From: an uncultured Eubacteriales bacterium
Lineage (GTDB): Bacteria; Bacillota; Clostridia; Christensenellales; CAG-138
Assembly (NCBI GenBank): GCA_900546845.1
Contig: UREK01000015.1
Coordinates: 1-49,468 of the forward strand
Direction: 5' to 3'
DNA length: 49,468 nucleotides
Below the pieces are notes generated by a model. The model was not told where the DNA came from. It did not search any database and saw nothing but the letters and a program-made list of their open reading frames with translations. How positions within the stretch are numbered: the stretch's first letter is position 1; every line of letters begins with the position of its first letter. The position numbers were made by a program, and so were the translations under genes. Positions 16,003-23,470 of this stretch are shown here, piece by piece.

Positions 16003-16896
16003 ATGTTTACAGCCAAGGATGTTATGGCGCTGCGCGAGATGAGCGGCGCTGGCATGATGGACTGCAAGAAGGCCCTCACTGAGTGCAACGGCGACATGGA
16101 TAAGGCCATGGACTACCTGCGCGAGAAGAGCCTTGCCGCTTCCGCCAAGAAGGCCGCCCGCATCGCTGCGGAAGGCATCGTTTCGAGCTATGTTTCCGAG
16201 GACGCCAAGCTGGGCGTGATCGTTGAAGTGAACTGCGAGACCGACTTCGTTGCCAAGACGGACGATTTCAAGGCGCTCGTTGCGAACGTTGCAAAGATCG
16301 TTGCCGAGAAAAACCCTGCGGACGTCGACGCCCTGATGGCCACGGACTGCGGCGACGGCACCGTTGCCGAGATGATCACCCGCGCTGTGGCGAAGATCGG
16401 CGAGAAGATCACCATCCGCCGCTTTGCGCGCGTGGAAGCCGCGAACGGCTGCGTGGATACCTACATCCACCTCGGCGGCAAGATTGGCGTACTGGTTGAG
16501 GTTGCCGGTGAAGTCGCCGGCCATGCGGCGGCCATTCACGATGTTGCAATGCATATCGCGGCCGCGAAGCCGACCTGCCTCTCCAAGGAAGACTGCAACC
16601 AGGAGGACATCGAGCACGAGAAGAAGATCCTCCGTGAGCAGGCCATGAACGAGCCCAAGCCGAAGCCCGCCAACATCATCGAGAAGATGGTCGAAGGCCG
16701 GATCGAAAAATATTACAAGGAAGTCTGCCTGCTGGAGCAGCCCTTCGTCAAGGATGCGGACCAGAACATCCGCGCTATGCTCAAGGCGAACGGCGGCCTC
16801 GAGGTCGTCCGCTTCTATCGCTTTGAGATGGGCGAGGGCCTGCAGAAGCGTCAGGATAACTTCGCGGAAGAAGTTATGGGCCAAATGAAGAAATAA
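16003..16896 (+). CDS. tsf: Translation elongation factor Ts
   Basis: A 297-residue nucleotide exchange factor for EF-Tu. The N-terminal UBA-like domain (KDVMALREMSGAGMMDCKKAL) and the dimerisation core (VEVNCETDFVAKTDDF) are plain. AAGGAG stands before the ATG. It is co-transcribed with rpsB and closed by a strong terminator. Confidence 0.98.
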   Translation: MFTAKDVMALREMSGAGMMDCKKALTECNGDMDKAMDYLREKSLAASAKKAARIAAEGIVSSYVSEDAKLGVIVEVNCETDFVAKTDDFKALVANVAKIVAEKNPADVDALMATDCGDGTVAEMITRAVAKIGEKITIRRFARVEAANGCVDTYIHLGGKIGVLVEVAGEVAGHAAAIHDVAMHIAAAKPTCLSKEDCNQEDIEHEKKILREQAMNEPKPKPANIIEKMVEGRIEKYYKEVCLLEQPFVKDADQNIRAMLKANGGLEVVRFYRFEMGEGLQKRQDNFAEEVMGQMKK

Positions 16897-16906
16897 GACC
16901 GCGAAT

Positions 16907-16937
16907 GGGGGGAACATCCTGCATGTTCCCCCTTTTT
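16907..16937 (+). terminator. Intrinsic terminator after tsf
   Basis: GGGGGAACAT and ATGTTCCCCC form a perfect 10-bp stem with a 5-base loop, followed by TTTTT. Confidence 0.93.
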
Positions 16938-16991
16938 CTATCCAAAATCGGGTGAAAAAGCGCAACTTTGAATCAGGAAGGACATAAAAGC

Positions 16992-17690
16992 ATGGAACTC
17001 AGATACAAGCGCGTTTCGCTCAAGCTCAGCGGCGAGGCCATGGGCGGCGGCGAGACGGTGGATTTTGACGCGGCGGCGCGCATCGCGGCGGACATTCGGA
17101 CACTCAACGCGGCGGGCGTGCAGGTCGGCGTGACGATCGGCGGCGGCAACATCTGGCGCGGCCGCAGCGCGGGCGAGATGGACCGCAACAAGGCGGACCA
17201 GATGGGCATGCTTGCGACGACGATCAACTCCCTTGCGATGGAAGCGGCGCTCACGCGCATCGGCGTGCCCTGCAAGGTGCTCACGAGCCTGCCGATGGAG
17301 CGCGTCTGCGATACGTTTACCGCCCAGCGCGCGGAGGAAGCGTTTGCTTCGGGCAAGGTGGTGCTCTTCGCGTGCGGCTCCGGGCTGCCGTTTTTCTCCA
17401 CGGACACGGCCGCGGCGCTCAAGGCGGCGGAGACGCATGCGGACGTGCTGCTGCTTGCAAAGAATGTGGATGCGGTGTATTCCGCGGATCCGAACGTTGT
17501 GCCGGACGCGGTGCGCTATTCGCACCTGACGTATGGCGAGGTGATTGAACGCGGCTTGCAGGCGACCGACCTGACGGCGATCACGCTGTGCCGGGAACAA
17601 AAGATCCCCATCCTGGTATTTGCGATGAAGGAACCGGGAAACATCTTAAAAGCCGTCCGCGGCGAGGACGTTGGCACGCTGATCGACTGA
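16992..17690 (+). CDS. pyrH: Uridylate kinase (UMP kinase)
   Basis: A 232-residue amino-acid-kinase-fold enzyme that makes UDP from UMP. It shows the phosphate loop KLSGEAMGG, GVTIGGGNIWRG, and the nucleotide region AKNVDAVYSADP. The start at ATG 16992 follows AGGAAGGA; an in-frame ATG 24 bases earlier lacks a ribosome site and would add residues not found in the family. It lies between tsf and frr as in most bacteria. Confidence 0.96.
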   Translation: MELRYKRVSLKLSGEAMGGGETVDFDAAARIAADIRTLNAAGVQVGVTIGGGNIWRGRSAGEMDRNKADQMGMLATTINSLAMEAALTRIGVPCKVLTSLPMERVCDTFTAQRAEEAFASGKVVLFACGSGLPFFSTDTAAALKAAETHADVLLLAKNVDAVYSADPNVVPDAVRYSHLTYGEVIERGLQATDLTAITLCREQKIPILVFAMKEPGNILKAVRGEDVGTLID

Positions 17691-17705
17691 TTTGCGTTTT
17701 TAGGC

Positions 17706-17734
17706 TTGTAACCGCGCTGGATTTCCATTACAAT
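17706..17734 (+). promoter_or_regulatory. Probable promoter of frr
   Basis: TTGTAA (17706-17711) and TACAAT (17729-17734) with a 17-base spacer, 35 bases before frr. Confidence 0.55.
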
Positions 17735-17769
17735 AAAAGCGACGTTTTACAGGAAATGGAGGCAGGAAT

Positions 17770-18321
17770 ATGGACGCTATCGCAACCGCAAAAGAAAAGA
17801 TGGGCAAAACCGTTGCAGTGCTCGTGAAGGAGCTTTCCAGCTTGCGCGCCGGCCGCGCAAACGCGCAGGTGCTCGACCGCATCTCGGTGGACTATTATGG
17901 GACGCCCACCCCCGTCAAACAGGTGGGGAACGTTTCCTCGCCGGAACCGCGCCTTCTTGTCATCACGCCGTATGACCCGAGCGTGCTCAACCCGCTCGAA
18001 AAGGCGATCCAGAAATCCGACCTTGGCATCAACCCCACCAACGACGGCAAGTGCATCCGCCTGGTGTTCCCGGAGCTGACCGAAGAGCGCCGCAAGGAGC
18101 TTGTGAAGGTCGTGCGCAAAAAGGGCGAGGACTCCAAGGTAGCCATCCGTTCCATCCGGCGCGACGCGATCGAACAGATTAAGAAGCAGAAGAAGGACGG
18201 CGAAGTGACCGAGGACGACCAGAAGAAGCTGGAAGAGCAGGCTCAGAAGCTGACGGACTCCACCATCAAGGACATCGACAAGATCGTGGCCGATAAGGAA
18301 AAGGAGATCATGGAGGTTTGA
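17770..18321 (+). CDS. frr: Ribosome recycling factor
   Basis: A 183-residue RRF of normal length. It splits post-termination ribosomes together with EF-G. Motifs: LRAGRANAQVLDRI, YYGTPTPVKQVGN, and the LEKAIQKSDLGINPTNDG segment; the C-terminal half is the long three-helix bundle. The ATG follows GGAGG. Confidence 0.98.
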   Translation: MDAIATAKEKMGKTVAVLVKELSSLRAGRANAQVLDRISVDYYGTPTPVKQVGNVSSPEPRLLVITPYDPSVLNPLEKAIQKSDLGINPTNDGKCIRLVFPELTEERRKELVKVVRKKGEDSKVAIRSIRRDAIEQIKKQKKDGEVTEDDQKKLEEQAQKLTDSTIKDIDKIVADKEKEIMEV

Positions 18322-18521
18322 CCTGCGTATTGGGATGGGAGCTTTCCCGCGCGCGCGCCGCGCTGGAAGCGGAGGGCTTTGCGGTTTGCTGCACGATGGT
18401 TTCGAGCCGCAAAGGCGTGAAAGGCAACGAATCCCGCGTTATCCGGCAGCGCCAGACGGGCGCGGCGGAGGTTGAACTCGCCTGTTCCGTGTTTAAAACG
18501 GACTTGGAATATCAGGAATAA
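18318..18521 (+). CDS. Small PASTA-like protein of unknown function
   Basis: A 67-residue frame that overlaps the frr stop by 4 bases (TTG start at 18318; an in-frame TTG at 18330 is the alternative). The pattern LGWELSRARAALEAEGF followed by a beta-rich half (SRVIRQRQTGAAEVELACSVFKTD) resembles a single PASTA repeat. No signal peptide or membrane helix is seen. Codon use matches the neighbours and the frame fills the frr-terminator interval exactly, so it is probably real. The start codon is uncertain. Confidence 0.6.
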   Translation: MTCVLGWELSRARAALEAEGFAVCCTMVSSRKGVKGNESRVIRQRQTGAAEVELACSVFKTDLEYQE

Positions 18522-18526
18522 ACGGG

Positions 18527-18558
18527 ATGACGGCGTTTGCCACGCCGTCATTCTTTTT
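18527..18558 (+). terminator. Intrinsic terminator between the PASTA-like gene and uppS
   Basis: ATGACGGCGT and ACGCCGTCAT form a 10-bp stem with a 5-base loop, followed by TTCTTTTT. It stops only 3 bases before the uppS ribosome site, so it separates the frr and uppS transcripts or acts as an attenuator. Confidence 0.85.
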
Positions 18559-18572
18559 CAGGGAGGCAGCAT

Positions 18573-19313
18573 TTGCAGATCGATCTAGAAAAGGAACGGC
18601 AGGAGCTTTCCACGCGCCTGCCAGCGCATGTCGGGATCATCATGGACGGCAACGGCCGCTGGGCGACCAAGCGCGGCCTGCCGCGCGCGCTCGGCCACCG
18701 GGCCGGGACGGAGCGGCTGCGCGGCATCATCCGCCTGAGCTCTGACCTGGGCATCCGGGCGCTTTCGCTCTATGCGTTTTCAACGGAAAACTGGAAACGG
18801 CCGAAAAACGAGATTGACGCGCTCTTTGGCCTATTTATGGAATATTTCTCCAAAGAGGTGGAGGAGCTCCACGCAAACCGCGTACGCATCCGCATGCTGG
18901 GGGACGTGGAGGGCTTGCCTGCGAACGTGCGCACAGCCGTGCGTGCGGCGGAAAGAAAGACGGCGCAAAACGAGGGGCTGCGGCTCAACGTGGCGCTCAA
19001 CTATGGCGCGCGGGCGGAGGCTGTGCGCGCAGTGCGCGCGCTCGCGCGGGAAGCGGCGGCGGGGGCGCTTGATCCGGAGGAGATCGACGAAGATGCGCTG
19101 CTGGCGCGGCTCGACACGGGCGGCCTTCCAGAACTGGATCTATTGATCCGCACGGGCGGGGAGCAGCGGCTCTCCAATTTCCTGCTGCTGCAGGCGGCCT
19201 ATGCGGAACTTGCGTTCGTGGATACACTCTGGCCGGATTATTCGGATGCGCTGTACCTACAATCGCTGCGCGAGTATGCGCGGCGCAGCAGGCGCTTCGG
19301 CGGCCTGCAATAA
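18573..19313 (+). CDS. uppS: Undecaprenyl diphosphate synthase (isoprenyl transferase)
   Basis: A 246-residue cis-prenyltransferase that builds the C55 lipid carrier for cell-wall synthesis. Signatures: HVGIIMDGNGRWA (catalytic aspartate), LYAFSTENWKRP, and LLIRTGGEQRLSNFLL. The start is TTG 18573, six bases after GGGAGG; no ATG or GTG fits the family N-terminus. It opens the uppS-cdsA-dxr-rseP-ispG-polC run. Confidence 0.96.
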   Translation: MQIDLEKERQELSTRLPAHVGIIMDGNGRWATKRGLPRALGHRAGTERLRGIIRLSSDLGIRALSLYAFSTENWKRPKNEIDALFGLFMEYFSKEVEELHANRVRIRMLGDVEGLPANVRTAVRAAERKTAQNEGLRLNVALNYGARAEAVRAVRALAREAAAGALDPEEIDEDALLARLDTGGLPELDLLIRTGGEQRLSNFLLLQAAYAELAFVDTLWPDYSDALYLQSLREYARRSRRFGGLQ

Positions 19314-19335
19314 ACCGGAAGGGGGAGGGGAACCC

Positions 19336-20151
19336 ATGTCAAATCTGGCAAAGCGCCTTTTGGTGGCGGCGTTTCTTTTGCTTGTGCTCGCGGCGATCCT
19401 GCATTTGGGCGGATGGCTGCAATGCGCGATCTTCACGGTTGGTGCAATCGCAAGCGTGTTTGAGATCAGCAATGCGTTCGAGAAAAGAGACCGCAAACCG
19501 TTTATGGCGCCCGCTTATCTGTATGCGGCGGGCTATTTCGCGCTCTACCGCCTCTTTGGCGGCGAAGCGGTGTGGCTGCTTGGCATCTTTATGGCGATGC
19601 TCGCACTGATGGAGCGTATCTGGGAACGCACGCGCACAACGGAGGACGCGTTTTTCGCGCTGATTCCGCTCGTCTACCCGCTCGCGTTCTTCACGGCTGT
19701 GGCGATGGTGGCGGAATATGGCGGGGATTACGACAAAAGCCGCATCGCGCTGTTTGCGATCTTTGCGATGCCGCTGATGGGGGATACCTTTGCTTACACC
19801 TTCGGCAAGCTCTTTGGCAAGCGCAAACTCTCGCCGGAGATCAGCCCGAACAAGACCGTAGCCGGCGGCGTCGGCGGCGTATTCGGCGGGATAGCCGGCG
19901 GCGCGCTCGTATATCTGCTGCAAGGGCTGTATCCTGCGGGCGTTTCGCTGCCGCTGCTGCTCGTGCTGGGCCTCCTTTGCGGCGTGCTCGGCCAGTTTGG
20001 CGACCTGTTCGCCTCGGCCATCAAGCGCTGGGCGGGCATCAAGGATTACAGCCGCATCTTCTCCGAACACGGCGGCATGCTCGATCGGTTGGACAGCGTT
20101 CTCTTTTGCGCCCCGATCGTTTACGCTGTGTTCAAAATTATGGGAGTATAA
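19336..20151 (+). CDS. cdsA: Phosphatidate cytidylyltransferase
   Basis: A 271-residue integral membrane enzyme that makes CDP-diacylglycerol for all phospholipids. There are about seven hydrophobic helices, the first at residues 8-28, and the C-terminal family signature (SAIKRWAGIKDYSRIFSEHGGMLDR, abridged) near residue 230. The DTFAYTFGKLFGKRKLSPEISPNKT region is also typical. The start at ATG 19336 follows GGGGGAGGGG. Confidence 0.96.
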   Translation: MSNLAKRLLVAAFLLLVLAAILHLGGWLQCAIFTVGAIASVFEISNAFEKRDRKPFMAPAYLYAAGYFALYRLFGGEAVWLLGIFMAMLALMERIWERTRTTEDAFFALIPLVYPLAFFTAVAMVAEYGGDYDKSRIALFAIFAMPLMGDTFAYTFGKLFGKRKLSPEISPNKTVAGGVGGVFGGIAGGALVYLLQGLYPAGVSLPLLLVLGLLCGVLGQFGDLFASAIKRWAGIKDYSRIFSEHGGMLDRLDSVLFCAPIVYAVFKIMGV

Positions 20152-20156
20152 TAAAC

Positions 20157-21311
20157 TTGGATCGAAAAACCATTTCGGTGCTCGGCAGCACGGGCTCCAT
20201 CGGCAGGCAAACGCTGGATGTGCTGCGCGCACACCCGGAGCTTGGGCGCGTTTACGCGCTTTGCGCGCACGGCAACGCGAAGCTTCTGCTTGCGCAGGCG
20301 CATGAGTTCCGCCCTGCGTTCGTGGGCATCGCAGACGCGGCGGCAGCCGCGGTGCTTCGGCCGCATCTGCCAGAAGGGACGCGCCTGGAAGCAGGGGCGC
20401 GGGCCGCGGCGATCGCGGCGGCGCTGCCGGAGGCGGACCTGGTTGTAAACGGCGTTTCCGGCTTTGCGGGCACGGAACCGCTGCTTGCGGCGCTTGCGGC
20501 GGGTAAGACCGTTGCGCTCGCCAACAAGGAGAGCATCGTCTGCGCGCACAAGCTCGTGGACGCAGCGCTCCGGCGCGGCGGGAAGATCATACCAGTGGAC
20601 AGCGAGCAATCCGCGATCTTCCAATGTCTTTGCGGCGGGACGCGCGGCGAGGTGAAGCGGCTGTGGCTTACGGCTTCCGGTGGGCCGTTCCGCACGTTTA
20701 CAAAGGAGCGGCTCAGCGCCGTGACGGCGGCGGACGCGCTCCGGCACCCGACCTGGAGCATGGGCGCGAAGATCACCATCGACTCGGCGACCCTGTTCAA
20801 CAAGGGGCTTGAGATCATGGAGGCGAGCTACCTGTTCGGCGTCGAGGGCGCGCGGATCTCGGTACTGGTGCATCCGGAATCCATCGTGCATTCGATGGTG
20901 GAATTTGCGGATTCGAGCATACTCGCGCAGCTTTCGCGGCCGGATATGCGCCTTGCCATCCATTACGCGCTGACCTGGCCGGAGCGCGCGCCTTCCAATT
21001 TTGGCGCGCTGGATCTTGCCGAAGCCGGGAAACTCACCTTTGAAGCGCCCGACGCAGAACGCTTTCCCTCGATCCCGCTCGCGTATGCGGCGCTTGTGGA
21101 AGGCGAGCTGCTGCCGGTCGCCTACAACGCTGCCAACGAGGCGGCGGTCGCCCGCTTCCGCGCGGGGGAGATCGGTTTTTTTGATATATTCCGCACGGTG
21201 GAATATGCGATGGCGCATATTCCGCGCGGCACGATCCGCACGTTTGCGGATATACTTGAAACGGACCGCGAGGCGCGCAGCCTTGCGGAGAAAGCGATGG
21301 AGAAGATTTGA
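20157..21311 (+). CDS. dxr: 1-deoxy-D-xylulose 5-phosphate reductoisomerase
   Basis: A 384-residue enzyme of the MEP isoprenoid pathway (DXP to MEP, NADPH). NADPH site ISVLGSTGSIGRQTLDV at the N-terminus; metal- and substrate-binding motifs VDSEQSAIFQ, LTASGGPFR, and HPTWSMGAKITIDSATL. The start is TTG 20157, five bases after cdsA, with GGGAG upstream; no other start fits. Together with ispG it shows the non-mevalonate route. Confidence 0.96.
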   Translation: MDRKTISVLGSTGSIGRQTLDVLRAHPELGRVYALCAHGNAKLLLAQAHEFRPAFVGIADAAAAAVLRPHLPEGTRLEAGARAAAIAAALPEADLVVNGVSGFAGTEPLLAALAAGKTVALANKESIVCAHKLVDAALRRGGKIIPVDSEQSAIFQCLCGGTRGEVKRLWLTASGGPFRTFTKERLSAVTAADALRHPTWSMGAKITIDSATLFNKGLEIMEASYLFGVEGARISVLVHPESIVHSMVEFADSSILAQLSRPDMRLAIHYALTWPERAPSNFGALDLAEAGKLTFEAPDAERFPSIPLAYAALVEGELLPVAYNAANEAAVARFRAGEIGFFDIFRTVEYAMAHIPRGTIRTFADILETDREARSLAEKAMEKI

Positions 21312-22354
21312 TGACGTTTTTATCCATTTTGGCGGCACTGCTCGTACTTTCCGTGTTCGTTGTGGTGCACGAGCTCGGGCACTTCGTCGCGGGGCGGCTT
21401 CTCGGTTTCACGGTGCTGGAGTTTGCTGTCGGCATGGGCCCGGCGATCCTGAAGAAAGAGAAGAACGGCATCACGTATTCGCTGCGCGCGTTCCCCATCG
21501 GCGGCATGTGCCGCTTCTATGGCGAGGATGAGGAGGCGAAGGACGGCCGCTCGTTCGCGTCGCACCCGGTTTGGAAGCGCATCATCGTGGTGGCGGCCGG
21601 GCCGGTGATGAACATCCTCACCGCCATTCTGTTCGCGGTGGTCTCGCTCATGAGCTACGGCGTGTATGTGGATGTCCCGACCGTGCAGGAGCTTTCGAGC
21701 GAAACCGCACCCGCTGCAGTGGCCGGAATCGAGCCGGGGGACGTGCTTTACGCGATTAACGGCGACGTGATCGAAAGCTATGAGGAAACCTCGGAGCTGA
21801 TCCTCGGCGCAAGCGGGGCGGAGATGACCATAACCGTGCAGCGGGATGGGGAACTCATCGACCTCATCGTGCGCGATTTTTACAACGAGGCCGAAGGGCG
21901 GAACCTCATCGGCATCACCTATGGCTATGGCAGGGAACGCTACGGGCTGTTCCAAGCGGTCGGCGCTTCGTTCCGCTATGTATGGGACATCTTCGTGGAG
22001 ATGGCGCGCTTCATCGGCAGCATTTTCACGCAGGGGGTGCAGGAGGGCGACGTGGTTGGCCCCGTGGGCACGGTGACGATTATCGGCCAGGCGGTGCGCA
22101 CGGGCTTTGAGACGGTGCTCTACCTCGCGGTGCTCATCAGCGTGAACCTTGCGTTCATGAACCTGCTGCCTCTCCCGGCGCTCGACGGCGGCAGGCTGGT
22201 ATTCCTGATCATCGAGGCCATCCGCCGCAAGCCGGTGCCGCCGGAAAAGGAGGGTATGGTTCATTTCGCAGGGCTGGTGCTGCTGATGCTGCTCATGGTC
22301 TACCTGACGGTGAGCGACGTGCGCGGGCTTGTGAACGGTTTGTTCGGCGGCTAA
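21311..22354 (+). CDS. rseP: RIP metalloprotease RseP (site-2 protease)
   Basis: A 347-residue intramembrane zinc protease. The active-site HELGH lies in the first helix (VVVHELGHFVAGR), a PDZ domain follows (GIEPGDVLYAINGDVI), and the second catalytic segment is NLLPLPALDGGR near residue 290. In related bacteria it cleaves anti-sigma factors and signal peptide remnants. The ATG overlaps the dxr stop in an ATGA arrangement, indicating translational coupling. Confidence 0.95.
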   Translation: MTFLSILAALLVLSVFVVVHELGHFVAGRLLGFTVLEFAVGMGPAILKKEKNGITYSLRAFPIGGMCRFYGEDEEAKDGRSFASHPVWKRIIVVAAGPVMNILTAILFAVVSLMSYGVYVDVPTVQELSSETAPAAVAGIEPGDVLYAINGDVIESYEETSELILGASGAEMTITVQRDGELIDLIVRDFYNEAEGRNLIGITYGYGRERYGLFQAVGASFRYVWDIFVEMARFIGSIFTQGVQEGDVVGPVGTVTIIGQAVRTGFETVLYLAVLISVNLAFMNLLPLPALDGGRLVFLIIEAIRRKPVPPEKEGMVHFAGLVLLMLLMVYLTVSDVRGLVNGLFGG

Positions 22355-22390
22355 ACGCCGGAAAAAACAGAAGGAAAACCGGAGGCTGGG

Positions 22391-23470
22391 ATGGGAAAGG
22401 AAACGAAAGCCGTCCGGGTTGGCGGAATATCAATGGGCGCCGGCGCGCCCATTTCCGTGCAATCCATGACGAATACGTATACCGGGGATGTGGAGGCGAC
22501 CGTGGCGCAGGTGCGGCGGCTTGCGGACGCGGGCTGCGAGATCGTGCGCATGGCGGTCAACGACGCGGCGGCGGCCGCCGCCGTGCGGGAGATCCGCGCG
22601 CGTACGAGCGTCCCGCTCGTGGCGGATGTCCACTTCGATTACCGGCTTGCGGTCGCGGCCATCGAAAACGGGATCGACAAGATCCGCTTCAACCCGGGGA
22701 ACATCGGCAGCGAGGCGAATGTGCGCGCGCTCGTCGCCTGCGCGCGGGCGCATCATGTGCCGATCCGCGTCGGCGTGAACGCGGGCTCGCTCGATAAAGC
22801 GCTGCTCGCGCGCTATGGCGCGCCCACGCCCGCGGCGCTTGTGGAAAGCGCGCTTTCCCACGTGCGCATTTTGGAGAAGGTGGGCTTTTCGGACATCGTG
22901 ATCTCCGCGAAGATCTCAAGCGCCCCGGAGACGGTGGAGACCTACCGCCTGCTTGCAAAGGCGTGCGGCTATCCGCTGCATGTGGGCGTGACGGAGGCGG
23001 GCGGCGGCGAGCTTGCGGTCATCAAATCCGCAGTAGGCATCGGCGCGCTGCTCCTCGCTGGCATTGGGGACACCATCCGGGTCTCCCTCACGGGAGACCC
23101 GGTGCGCGAGGTCAAGGCGGGGATCGAGATCCTCCGCGCGCTGGGCCTGCGCAGGGAAGGCGTGGAGGTCGTCAGCTGCCCGACCTGCGGGCGCTGCAAA
23201 AACCTTGCGGCGCATGCGGCGCTTGCCGCGCGCGTGGAGCAGGAATTCCAGAAGGAACGCGCGTATTTAAAGGTCGCGGTAATGGGCTGCGCGGTGAACG
23301 GCCCGGGCGAGGCGCGGGAGGCGGATGTCGGCATCGCCTTCGGGCGGACAAACGCCGTGGTGTTCAAGCACGGGGAGCAGGCCTTTGCGGGCGAGCTGCC
23401 CGGCGTGGCGGAGCGCTTCCTCGCGGAAATCAGGAGCATGTTGGAAGAACGGGAGAAGGAGCGGGCGTGA
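22391..23470 (+). CDS. ispG: 4-hydroxy-3-methylbut-2-enyl diphosphate synthase
   Basis: A 359-residue iron-sulfur enzyme, the seventh MEP-pathway step (MEcPP to HMBPP). The N-terminal TIM barrel (SVQSMTNTYTGDVEATVAQV) and the C-terminal 4Fe-4S domain are clear, with cluster cysteines in SCPTCGRC and GCAVNGPGEA. The stop overlaps the polC start by one base. Confidence 0.96.
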   Translation: MGKETKAVRVGGISMGAGAPISVQSMTNTYTGDVEATVAQVRRLADAGCEIVRMAVNDAAAAAAVREIRARTSVPLVADVHFDYRLAVAAIENGIDKIRFNPGNIGSEANVRALVACARAHHVPIRVGVNAGSLDKALLARYGAPTPAALVESALSHVRILEKVGFSDIVISAKISSAPETVETYRLLAKACGYPLHVGVTEAGGGELAVIKSAVGIGALLLAGIGDTIRVSLTGDPVREVKAGIEILRALGLRREGVEVVSCPTCGRCKNLAAHAALAARVEQEFQKERAYLKVAVMGCAVNGPGEAREADVGIAFGRTNAVVFKHGEQAFAGELPGVAERFLAEIRSMLEEREKERA

